This document shows, one piece after another, positions 12,702 through 23,288 of a stretch of 64,000 bases of DNA; position 1 is the first letter of the stretch, and each line of letters opens with the position of its first letter. Below the pieces are notes generated by a model, which was not told the DNA's origin, did not search any database, and was given only the letters and a program-made list of their open reading frames with translations. Origin of the DNA: Vicia villosa (Eukaryota > Streptophyta > Magnoliopsida > Fabales > Fabaceae); assembly GCF_029867415.1 (NCBI RefSeq), contig NC_081185.1, forward strand, positions 32,688,245 to 32,752,244, in the 5' to 3' direction. Position numbers and translations under genes: made by a program.

Positions 12702-15700
12702 TCAAGCGTGTTGTTTCCCAAAAGTAGTGGTTGTGGGTTGAAGATCCAATAGTAACCCTCCTATGAATTCCACATAAGGGAAAGCAATTGGGTCGTCGTT
12801 TGCCTTCATTTTCCACCTGTTACAAGTTTTCTAATGATATTAGCATCACAATCTCACAACTATGAATTAGTTTATACATAGATAGTGTAATAAGTTGAAG
12901 TACCTGTAGTTAAGGATAAGATGATGAAGGAAGAATGATATTTCGACTTTAGCTAGATCAGCCCCTGGACAAAGTCGTGGGCCACCACCAAATGGTGCAA
13001 CTTTCTTGTCTTGTCCAATGCAACATACATTCCATCGAAAGGGATTGAATTCCAATGGATTTTCGAAGTTATTAGAATCCAAATGTGGTGCTAACAAAAC
13101 AGGAAACACCTTCCACCCTGATGGTATCACAAACTCTACAACAATTTTTTAATGTGTCACTATTTTTATTTAGTATACAAACTTCATATCCATAAGTATA
13201 ATATGTACATTAAATATCAAATACCTTTGAATTTGATATCTTTAGAAGCTTTTCTATGCAGATATTTCACAACATTCCCACACCTCATAGCTTCATTAAT
13301 CACCTAATGTCAACAATAATATTGATACTACCACACTTGAGAAAGAACAAAATCATAATGTTAGAAGTTATTTCTTGAAATTTAATTAGTTCATAATTTC
13401 TTACATTTTGAGTGAACTCCATTTTCTTATAGTCTTCCCAATTCAGTAGATCCCCTTCCGTTTTACTTTTCCTTATCATTTCATGCTCTTCCTGCAAGAG
13501 CAATAGATATATCGATCATGTAAATCCATATTATATATTGTGTTGATGAAAAAGGTAAGTAAGTACCTTTAAGCATTTTAAAGCATCTGGGGCTCCATTA
13601 AGGAAGTAAACAATCAAAGAGAGAAGTTTTGAGGTTGTCTCATATCCTCCAAACAAAAGATCCAAAACAATGCTCACCATCTCTTCATCACTTAAATTCT
13701 CCTTCGATAAAATCAAATTCAATAGGTCCACTTCTTCCATACTATTATTCGCTTTACGCCTCTTCACTATGATATCTTTGATGATAGATGATAGTCTTAA
13801 TCTAGCCTAAAACAAATAAAAAAAATAGAAAAGTCTTGTTACTAACTATTCAATTTATTTGTGATTTTATATTCATATGTTAGTCATTAGTACCTTCACA
13901 GCTTTGGAGTATATAGTCCCTGGAAAATTTAAGGGAAGTGAAATGAAGCCCTTAATATATTTCTCAAAGTTGTCCAAAATCTTGGAGGCAAGGGGATCAT
14001 CATGGTTCATATTTAGAAGGTGTTTCAGCATAACATTGATGGCAAACTGTTTAGAAGATCAAAAACAACATATTTCAATTTATATATATGTTATATATAG
14101 GAAGAAAAAGTAGTTTATTGATATATAGTAGTCACTGGCCATTATTATAAGTAAATATTGTCTTTTATATAGACCAGCTACATTCATTACTCAATAAACC
14201 TAAAAAAAAATATTTGCTTACAATTCAGGGTCGGAAGTCGTACCATACATACCTTTTTAGCCTCTGCATAGAAAGCAACTTGTTTACAATTTGATCCCCA
14301 TGAGTTAATCCTTGAGAGGGCAAGCATTTCAACAAAGTGAAGGAAGTTGGATTCGGACTTTGATGCACTAACAAAACTGATAACCGTGCTTCTTAGCTTT
14401 TTGTGAACTTCTCCTGTGACAAGAATTAGAGCATATTTTCCTAAAATTTTGTGCATTACTTTAGGGTAATCAACAGGGAATAATTTCCCCTCATTTTGAA
14501 GAATAAACGTGTTGAACTCATAGTCACATGAAATTATCGTGGGAGAGCCAAATATATGTGACTTGAAAATTTTTCCATACCTACGTAACAAAAAAATTTA
14601 GTCATTTATAATATTTATATTATAATATAAAAGAATGACCGAAGTCTAAAATACAAATTAAATAAAACATATAATTAATATAATAAAGAAAATAATTGAG
14701 ATTTAAGATTGTAATATGATACATTTTCTTTAGTGCCAAACTTTTTTAAATGTCAAATTAAATAAAACATATAATAAAAGAAATACACGAGTTTGAAAAG
14801 TATCAAGAATATTATACAATTTTAAAAATAAAATAAACTAAATAAACAATAGACAACGTAAAAGAAAGGAGGAGAAAAAATATAAGAAAATAAAAAGAAA
14901 AATTATTCTGCCACTCTCAATTTTTTCTAATAGAAAAAATATCTCTCATATTATTCATTAATAAAATGGTTAAATATATTTTTAGTCCTTATAAAATTAT
15001 CACTTTTAACTTTTAATTTCTATAAAAAAATTAACTTTTAGTCTCTATAAAATTACTTTTTCACGGAATTTTAGTCCCTCTAAAAAGATTAAAACTGCGT
15101 GCAAAAATATTTTTATAAGAATTAAAAGTCAATATTTTTTTATAGAGATTAAAATTCAAAATTAAAATATTTATAGGAACCAAATACATATTTAACCCTT
15201 AATAAAATATTAAAAAAATTTCTCTCTTGCGTTAAAAATATAATAGCCAATCAAAAAAATCCAATATGCAGTTTTACTAGAATTTTCAAATAAATAAAAT
15301 GCGAGACAAATTTTTTAAAAAATCTAAAAATGAAAGAAACAAAAATATATACTATAGTATATTTTTAAAATCCAAAAATGACCATTTATTTATTGACATT
15401 TAAAATTGTCAGTATGTATATATACTTTTTTATACATAAATTAAAAAAAATGCTCGTAAAAAAGCATGTAGCATACCGAATTTTCTGAAAATACCAATGA
15501 AAATGCAAGTAAAAAAAATGAATTTTATCAGACATTTAAAAAATACACGCAAAAAATTATTGCTTTTTTTTTTTTCTTTCAAAAATCCGATATAAATTCA
15601 AAATTGTCGGTTTCGATAGAAGCTTCAAAAACCACGGTAAAATATTTTCAAAATCTTCAAAAAAAAATATCAATTTAAATATTAAAAGTTGTGTGAGAGT

Positions 15701-16041
15701 ATTATAATAAAAATACAACAAAAGAAAAAAGAGGGTCAAATAAAAAAATTGGCAGGACAAATTCTCAAACTCTACTAGCTATTGATTTTGAAAATGGTAT
15801 ATATATACCTAAAAAAATAGAAGAAAGTGAAAAGTTACCTAGAGCAACGGTCTTGTAAAAAGCTTCCTAAGGAATTTGATTTATGAGGCTTGAGGAATAG
15901 AAGAGTCTCTCCGATAAATGGCCACCCCATACTTCCATTGGGCAGGTTGTGTGATGAACCTTGTTTGTTAAGATATTTCACAACATAAGTAAAAGCTAAG
16001 ATTGAGATTAAACTTAAAATCATGGCCAAAATCTCAACCAT
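12702..16041 (-). CDS. Cytochrome P450, CYP724-like (brassinosteroid C-22 hydroxylase family)
   Basis: Eight exons, each with GT/AG borders and compatible phases: 16041-15839, 14580-14253, 14046-13894, 13806-13567, 13491-13405, 13303-13225, 13135-12904 and 12816-12702. They total 1437 bp or 478 aa without a stop or frameshift, a normal length for the CYP85 clan. An N-terminal hydrophobic ER anchor (residues about 3-22) is followed by [15 protein letters not shown]. The I-helix has GGYETTS, the K-helix has ExxR as EAMR, then FNPFRW, and the heme loop is [10 protein letters not shown] with its cysteine ligand. The closest remembered relatives are CYP724A1 and rice CYP724B1 (DWARF11), which hydroxylate C-22 of brassinosteroid precursors. 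CYP90B is the main alternative. The TATA-box position supports this start. It is the only intact cellular gene found here. Confidence 0.88.
14958..15208. mobile_element. Mutator-type MITE in P450 intron 1
   Basis: The element spans 14968-15198 (231 bp). It is flanked by a perfect 10-bp direct repeat TTAATAAAAT (14958-14967 and 15199-15208). Its ends are inverted: GGTTAAATATATTTTTAG at the left, and GGGTTAAATATGTATTTG read from the right on the other strand. Small size, no coding and a 9-10 bp target duplication fit Mutator-like MITEs. It lies inside intron 1 and does not touch a splice site. Confidence 0.8.
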
Positions 16042-16125
16042 TGTAGCTTCTTTTTTTTAAAAGAATGCTCAAATTCTGCCTTGGATTATTGGAATATTTA
16101 TTTGGTTCTATGTTCTGTTGGCAGC

Positions 16126-16134
16126 ATTATATAG
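16126..16134 (-). promoter_or_regulatory. Probable TATA box of the P450 gene
   Basis: The minus strand reads CTATATAAT, about 85-93 bp upstream of the ATG at 16041, a normal distance for a plant core promoter with a short 5' UTR. Confidence 0.6.
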
Positions 16135-16618
16135 AGATGTCAGAAACAGTATTTTTGTTAATGCGTTATATTTTTTTAAAAAACATTTCTATTTTCTTTG
16201 TTGACCAAAAGTTTTGTAGGATTGAATTTTAGTGCATGTTTTAGTAAAAATGTATTATTGGTATGTTGTAATAAATTACTATTGAAAGACAAACCAAAAT
16301 AAAGAAATAAAGAAATTACTATTGAATGAAACAGAATCCATTGTATTAATTCACATGTGCTTTTTAGTTATTTTTATTAAAAAGGAAAAAATAGATTTTT
16401 GATATGATCAACAATATTAAATTTTAAAAACAAATAAAAATATTAAATCATTATTTTTCATAATTTTCAAAAAGCACATCTCTATCTAGTGTTTTATTTT
16501 ATCTCTCATAAAGATTTGTTTTCAAAATTAGAAGAAAAAAATTAAAGTAAAGGATCCATACTGTTGACATAAATTTTGAGAATAGAAAAAAAATTTAGAA
16601 AGAATTTCCCTTTAAAAA
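16135..16618. other. Upstream region of the P450, no gene seen
   Basis: AT-rich sequence without an open frame of note or recognisable element. It is presumably the proximal promoter of the P450 gene. No specific operator could be identified. Confidence 0.4.
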
Positions 16619-16789
16619 AATATATAAGCAAATTTAATTTTTTTTTATATATTTGACAAATAATGTATACCAAAAAAAATTAAATTTACTTATAATTTGA
16701 TATATAAACAAATTATAAGTAAATTTAATTTTTTTTAGTATACATTATTTGTCAAATATATAAAAAAAATTAAATTTGCTTATATATTT

Positions 16790-16790
<1 letters not shown>
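16619..16790. repeat. Large palindrome 1 (about 80-bp arms)
   Basis: The left arm (about 16619-16700) and right arm (about 16710-16790) are near-perfect reverse complements around a short centre gatatataaac. Both arms contain aagcaaatttaattttt and caaataatgtatac words. No coding is present. It may be a foldback MITE or a large hairpin. It borders the first (TA)n tract directly. Confidence 0.75.

Positions 16791-16793
<3 letters not shown>

Positions 16794-16880
<87 letters not shown>
16794..16880. repeat. (TA)n microsatellite, left
   Basis: An uninterrupted run of about 43 TA units between palindrome 1 and the foldback element. Confidence 0.95.
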
Positions 16881-17270
<390 letters not shown>

Positions 17271-17499
17271 GAATTTCTAGTCAACATAAAACATTGAAGA
17301 AAAAAGGTCTTTTCATATATTTTTTAAATATAAAATATAATAATACGTATAATCAAACATGTCTCTAGAAAAAGAGCATGCTGAAATGGCAACAAAGGTG
17401 GGTAACAATTCAAAAGAATATAAAAAACTTTAGAAAAAGTAACGCACTGAATAAAAATAAAAGCTATAATAAAAGAAAAAAATATAACGCTATGCTCCT

Positions 17500-18109
17500 C
17501 TTCAACAGAACACGTTTAGTTCTTCTTTAAATATTTTGAAGGTGACACATTCTAATATTTTATACATTTTTTTTGAAAACTGGTGTAGAAAGGGCCTTTG
17601 TAAAGAGACTTGCCACATTATCACTTGAACAAATATATTGAATATCAACCTCTTTATTTCTTTCAAGTTCTTGTGTGAATGAGAAAAACTTGGAGGGGTA
17701 TGCTTGGTTCCGTCACTTTTTAAGTAACATTCTTTCATCGGGGTAACACATGCAACATTGTCTTCGTACAAAATTGTTGGGTTATTATCAATTGGTAAAC
17801 CAAACGCTCCTTACATATATCGAGTTACCAATCGTAACCATCTGCATTTTTTGCTTGCTTCATGAAGGAAAATTATTTCAGCATGATTTGAAGAAGTTGC
17901 TACAAGTGTTTGCTTTTGCGATCTCTCTGTTATTTCAGTGTTACCATATATAAATATATATCCAGTTTGTGATTTAACATTATGTGAATCTTACAAATAT
18001 CTTGCATCTGCATAACCAATAAAAACTAATTTTGTATTGTTAGAATAAAACAAACAAAGATCAAATGTTCCTCGAATATATCGAAATATATACTTTATTT
18101 CTTTACAAT
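17500..18109 (-). pseudogene. Ty1/copia RNase H fragment
   Basis: The minus strand encodes pieces of a copia RNase H: a GYADARYL-like segment near 18030, a SSNHAE-like stretch near 17900, then YEDNVACVTPMKECYLKSDG TKH at 17771-17700. This corresponds to the usual EDNxAC...KxDRTKH end of copia pol, and a tail matching LPTSTF-type sequence is degraded. Frames shift several times. RT, integrase and LTRs are not seen. It lies upstream of the P450 promoter. Confidence 0.75.
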
Positions 18110-18447
18110 CACTACAAAAAATTTCCTAAATTGTGGGATTTAATTAGCGGGGAGTTTTAGAAACCCCCACCTATTTAATTAAAATTTTGGGATTCTCAAC
18201 ATAACATTAAAAAAATTAATAAATTGCATATGTTTAAAAAAATTGTGCAAATAAATATCTTACCAAGCGTTTTCTTGACATTTTCACACTATAACGTTTT
18301 TAGCCTATGGCCATGCTAAATTTTTTCACACTACAATATTTTTCTCCATAAATATAAAATATACATTGTGAAACCAGTTTTATATGTTTATCCTTTTGCT
18401 TTATTATCTTATCATTACCTATTAAAGACATGTTTGTGTTTGTGCAT
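18110..18447. repeat. Possible CACTA terminus and unannotated flank
   Basis: The stretch begins with CACTACAAAAAA, a typical CACTA terminal word, followed by short inverted words (ggggagtttta, aaacccccac). No second terminus or target duplication could be paired. The rest, up to the Athila insertion, shows no gene. Confidence 0.35.
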
Positions 18448-19532
18448 TGATCCGCTGTCGTGGGCGGATCAAAACGAGTTATTTTGAATAAAATCGTAGA
18501 TAGCGACAAGAGACTCGAATATCGTCTCTCAAGGATTCTTGTTTATTATCAACTAATCAAAATCGATGGGGGGGGGGGTTGGTTCAGGTTCGATTTATAG
18601 AAAAAGTGATTATCAAAAGCGATTAATGAAATAAGCTGTTTTGAAAAAGTGATTATAAAATTAAGCCAACCTACTGTTTTCGGTTTCGGCTTATCACAGG
18701 TTTCTACCTTACCAATTCCCTAAGCGGCTTCGATCTCTATTCGATTTCAATACCAATTGACAAGCGCAAAAGATATTAAAAAGAGTGGATTCCTATTCCG
18801 AATTAAGCAAACAGATTAATACAATCGCGAATTAAGCAAACACGATATAGAAACGCAATTTAACAACGAATCGACGTAAACAACGATTAACAGTTAGGAA
18901 TACAATCATATGAAATTAATCAAAATATTCCACGAAATAACAGATTAAGCAAATGCAAATTCATAGAATATAATTGAAAGAGAAACGAAATTGAATTGAT
19001 AAAATAAAAACCTCAAAGCTTTTGGAATTCGATTACAGTAGATCGACTCTGGATGTTTAGTTCTCCATTCAAGCGTACAAAGCAAAAGTTTGGAAAAAAA
19101 AATCGTGAATAGTAAAACGATGAACAGTGTTTTCGGCTGCTAGGGTCTAAGGGAAAAACAACCCAACCGGGTCAAAAACAAAACCCAGGCCCACTACTAG
19201 CGACCCGAAACTGAAAATATAAAGTGTTGCAGTTTCAAACGCAAATCTGAGAATTATAGGCTTTGAATCTGACTTCAACTCTAACATGAGAGTCATAGCT
19301 CTCTCTCTTATCTTTCCGGCGATTATTATAACGCCTCAATCGGACTCCCGGAACTCCAGTTATGATCGTTTCCGTGCAGACTGCTAAAGCTGAAAAATAA
19401 AGTGCGAAAATTAAATAAAGCTAAAAATAAAATAAAATATAAAAATACATTAAAACATAAAAATAATCAAAACAAACCAATGAAATGCTTGAGTACAAAC
19501 ATGAAAGGACGTGCATAAAAATACACTGATCA
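18448..19532 (-). repeat. 3' LTR of the Athila derivative
   Basis: 1085 bp, starting TGATCCGCTG and ending ACTGATCA on the plus strand. It aligns along its whole length with 22096-23194, with numerous point differences and small indels. A run of 11-12 G is present near 18567. Confidence 0.9.
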
Positions 19533-19547
19533 AATTCCCCCACACTT
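19533..19547 (-). other. Polypurine tract of the Athila derivative
   Basis: The minus strand reads AAGTGTGGGGGAATT directly before the LTR start. Confidence 0.85.
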
Positions 19548-20517
19548 GAACTTTTGCACTCCGAGCAAAATAAAAAACAAAATAAAGAAAGCACAAATAC
19601 ATCAACAGTTACTCATCCTAGGCTACAAATCTTCTTCGGGTAAGTTTGCATCGACATGTACTAATCTTGCACACTAAGGATATCGTAGGAACACTAATCC
19701 ACAATTGTGCATACATAAGTCTCCTAAATACATAAACTAATTCAAATCATATTATTATACCGTAGCCTAACTTACTCATCCTTTTTGCTCTTTTTCATTC
19801 AGGCGCAGTCACATTAAGCCTGTTATCTCCACACACTTATAGCAAGACGACCGGTTAGTGACTCTGATCCTTTTCTGCACGGGGTTCTGGTACTTACATG
19901 GCAAAACCCTTTGCTTACTCAGTTGTAGTTGCGGGGGATCGGACCGTAATCCGCCCTACCAAGTTCAGCACCAGAAACCGCTGAACCAACTAACAAAGAG
20001 TCTTATTTTCAACTTTTTCTTTTGAAGGTTCCACAACCGTTGGGTTAAGTGACCGGGTGAGGGTCACCAAACTTAGAAGGTGCATTCCCTTTTTCATTTT
20101 CTTTTTTTTCCGGAACACTCACTTATATTCATCGGCTTCCCTGCGTAAAGTGTGTGAGAGATGGTGCCGACTGCTGAAATAAACTACTCAAGAGCTGTCA
20201 GAGAATGAGAATTTAAGGCTAAAACATAATAAAAAAATTCAAATCAATTTCCATATGCATGAAACTTACGGTGTTAAAACGATACCGATCTTGTGAATTT
20301 TTCCTAAGTCTCCGCAAACTCGACTCAAATCAGTCTATAGCCTAAAACTTTCAAAATGATGCATATTTATTTATTTTTTAAATTGAAAAGAAAACAAGAA
20401 AATAAAAGAAAATAAAACAAAGAATTCCCTCCCCCACACTAAAACAAGCATTGTCCTCAATGAAAGAACATAAATACAAAATAAGAGTGAGAGAAAGGAC
20501 AGAACACACCCGAGTAG
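19548..20517 (-). other. 3' untranslated interior of the Athila derivative
   Basis: No coding is seen. A block at about 19795-20010 (containing cacggggttctgg and gcgggggatcgga) recurs at about 45295-45490 in a second Athila remnant, so it is a conserved 3' non-coding part of this lineage. A second purine-type tract (ccctcccccacac on plus) is at about 20427. Confidence 0.75.
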
Positions 20518-21693
20518 TCAAGGAGGATATGTGATCACATAAACAGCCTTTGCTAGTGAAGGCTCTTCTACAATCTCTCCTTCCAAAACATAGTTCTCAT
20601 GGATCAGCTTCGGGTAATGCTCATCGTCCTTAAAAAGTGGTTTAGCTCCTTCGCCTTTTATTCCAGGATCAAAGCATGTTCTTCTAAAAGTAAAAGTGTC
20701 AAACGGGCACGTGAAGGTGCTCTCATCTTTCACAACATCAAGGAACCAAAGGTTATGGGGCTGCCTTACTACTTTTGCTACATCTTCAAGTGAGATCCTA
20801 TGCACACACATGGACGAACTAATATCATAAATGTCATCCAAGGTCCATCCAATTCCTTTCTTATGCTTCTTCAAAACCTGCAAAAACTTACTTTCTTGAT
20901 CAAAATGAATTTTAGAAGAAATTATAACCGGAAGTTTTTCATCCATCTCTAAATAATCATATTTAAGATTTTCAAGAATTGGTTTCAGCTTTCGGGAATG
21001 TGGTTGTTCAATGGATGGTCTGTTTCGGGCAGCCGAGGTGTCGAGAGCTTCATCTACATGAACAACTTCATTTGCAACCTCATCTGCAGTAAGAATAACA
21101 TTTTGCAAGGCAAGCTCAATTTCAGCACAAACAGAGCAAATTTTAGTGTCAGTACAAACATCACAAGAGTAAACATCATCAAAACTAGACAATGATGGAA
21201 AATCAGCTGCAAAAAAATCAGTACAAGTATAATCAATAGTTTCAGAAAGCAACTCTATTTGAAAAATAGATTGCTCTTCCAAGGGTTGTTGGTTTGATCC
21301 TTGAGCTTGCTGCATGGCATTCATCAAAGTGGCAAGTTGTCCAATTTGTGTTTGCAAAGTCTGAAGAGTAGAATCTATTTGTTGTTGATACTGGAGATTA
21401 TTCGCAGCCATTTGTTTGACAATATCCTCAAGTGAAGGTTCGGAAGGTGCAGAGCACACAACCTGAAATTCATTCAGATGCTTATACAGATCCTCACCTG
21501 CAAAACCATTAAACCTAGGCAACAAATGTATCAAACCAGATTTTAATTCAAAAGGTGTATCAGCTGCGGGATACTCAATACATAAACCATTATAGTTCGC
21601 ATCAGGGGCAACCAACTGTCTCAAAGTTCTTTGTTCAGCCATGTTATCAACAAACACACAAATACCAACTATGTCCCAAACAGGCAGAAACAA
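20518..21693 (-). CDS. Fused, internally deleted Athila gag-pol reading frame
   Basis: 391 aa, open throughout. A likelier start is the internal Met at 21642 (MAEQRTLRQL). Residues about 18-80 match the Athila gag N-terminus (CIEYPAADTPFELKSGLIHL). Residues about 85-135 are a Gln-rich coiled-coil segment from later in gag (EDIVKQMAANNLQ). Then an unassigned acidic, Cys-containing region (about 145-225). Residues about 236-310 match pol just before RT (LEMDEKLPVIISSKIHFDQ, KKGIGWTLDDI). About 318-350 are scraps of RT (DVVKDE, FTCPFDTFTF). The tail is not recognised. No complete protease, RT active site, RNase H or integrase is left. The deletions all keep the frame. Confidence 0.75.
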   Translation of the reverse strand: MFLPVWDIVGICVFVDNMAEQRTLRQLVAPDANYNGLCIEYPAADTPFELKSGLIHLLPRFNGFAGEDLYKHLNEFQVVCSAPSEPSLEDIVKQMAANNLQYQQQIDSTLQTLQTQIGQLATLMNAMQQAQGSNQQPLEEQSIFQIELLSETIDYTCTDFFAADFPSLSSFDDVYSCDVCTDTKICSVCAEIELALQNVILTADEVANEVVHVDEALDTSAARNRPSIEQPHSRKLKPILENLKYDYLEMDEKLPVIISSKIHFDQESKFLQVLKKHKKGIGWTLDDIYDISSSMCVHRISLEDVAKVVRQPHNLWFLDVVKDESTFTCPFDTFTFRRTCFDPGIKGEGAKPLFKDDEHYPKLIHENYVLEGEIVEEPSLAKAVYVITYPP

Positions 21694-22074
21694 ATAGAAA
21701 GAAGAAAAACGATTAAAATAAATTCATAAAAATATAAAAACACAAAATTTAATCTAATTAAGACAAATAAGAATTTTGGAAATTTTTTTGGATTTTTTTG
21801 ACTCTATGAAAACAGTAAAAAATTCATTAAAAATAGAAAAACGATGAATTTGGAGATTTAGGGTCGAATTTGTTTACTCTTTTAGAGTAAAGGAGTATTG
21901 ATCGCACGATTTTTCTGCTCCTAGTAGGGAAAAATGATTTACAATCGAACACAATTTTCCAAAAACTGAATTTTTTGACTCTAAACGCGGATTGGCCAAA
22001 ACCGAGAGGAAACTACGGCCTAAACGCGAGAACACTAAACCTATGACTCTAATATCAGTTAATAACGATAAGAA

Positions 22075-22092
22075 TCCCCGGAAACGACGGCA
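22075..22092 (-). other. Primer binding site, tRNA-Asp type
   Basis: The plus strand reads tccccggaaacgacggca, agreeing at 15 of 18 positions with the 3' end of plant tRNA-Asp as I know it. It lies three bases inside the 5' LTR. Athila elements typically use tRNA-Asp. Confidence 0.7.
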
Positions 22093-22095
22093 ATT

Positions 22096-23194
22096 TGATC
22101 CACTATCGCGCGCGGATCACAACGAGTTATTTTGAATAAAATCGTAGATAGCGAAAAGTGACTCGAATATCGTCTCTCAAGGATTCTTGTTTATTATCAA
22201 CTAATCAAAATCGATGGGGGGGGGGTTTGGTTCAGGTTCGATTTATAGAAAAAGTGATTATCAAAAGCGATTAATGAAATAAGCTGTTTTGAAAAAGTGA
22301 TTATAAAATTAAGTCAATCTACTGTTTTCGGTTCCGGCTTATCACAGGTTTCTACCTTACCAATTCCCTAAGCAGCTTCGATCTCTATTCGATTTCAATA
22401 CCAATTGACAAGCGCAAAAGATATTAAACAGAGTGAATTCCTATTCCGAATTAAGCAAACGGATTAATACAATCGCGAATTAAGCAAACACGGTATAGAA
22501 ACGCAATTTGACAACGAAGCGACGTAAACAACGATTAACAGTTAGAAATACAATCATACGAAATTAATCAAAATATTCATCGAAAAAACAGATTAAGAAA
22601 ATGCAAATTCATAGAATATAATTGAAAGAGAAACGAAATTGAATTGATAAAATAAAAACCTCAAAGCTTTTGGAATTCGATTACAGTAGATCGACTCTGG
22701 ATGTTTAGTTCTCCATTCAAGCGTACAGAGCAAAAGTTTGAAAAAAAACCGTGAATAGTAAAATGATGAACAGTGTTTTCGGCTGCTAGGGTCGAAGGGA
22801 AAAACAACCCAACTGTTTTACAACCCAACTGGGTCAAAAACAAAACCCAGGCCCACTACTAGCGACCCGAAACTGAAAATATAAAGGGCTGCAGCTTCAA
22901 ACGCAAATCTGGGAATTATAGGCTCCGAATCTGACTTCGACTCCAACATGAGAGTCGTAGCTCTCTCTCTTAGCTTTCCGGAGATTATTAGAACGCCTCA
23001 ATCGGACTCCCGGAACTCCAGTTATGATCGTTTCCGTGCAGACTACTAAAGCTGAAAAATAAAGTGCGAGAATTAAATAAAGCTAAAAATAAAATAAAAT
23101 ATAAAAACACATTAAAACAGAAAAATAATCAAAACAAACCAATGAAATGATTGAGTTAAAACATGAAAGGACGTGCATAAAAATGCACTAATCA
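22096..23194 (-). repeat. 5' LTR of the Athila derivative
   Basis: 1099 bp, a partner of 18448-19532. It carries a small duplication near 22803-22830 (aacccaact repeated) absent from the other LTR. Confidence 0.9.
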
Positions 23195-23288
23195 TGCATA
23201 CTTTTTGTGTTCCATCTTAGAAAAATATTTATGTTTTTTTTAAATACTTATAGTATGTTCGTAATCATGTTCCTTGCAGAATGGAGAC

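Larger units (their letters stand above)
18448..23194 (-). mobile_element. Athila-derived, internally deleted Ty3 element
   Basis: Complete unit of 4747 bp flanked by the 5-bp duplication TGCAT (18443-18447 and 23195-23199). It has two LTRs, a PBS next to the right LTR and a purine tract next to the left LTR, so it reads on the minus strand. The interior is only about 2.6 kb and holds one fused reading frame instead of full gag-pol. It is therefore non-autonomous and would need enzymes from intact relatives. Confidence 0.9.

Noticed and set aside
23195..23288. Left half of the Reina-like element split by the Ogre insertion
   Set aside because: No chromovirus coding is visible there, and the flanks of the Ogre element do not match, so the two sides were not originally adjacent.
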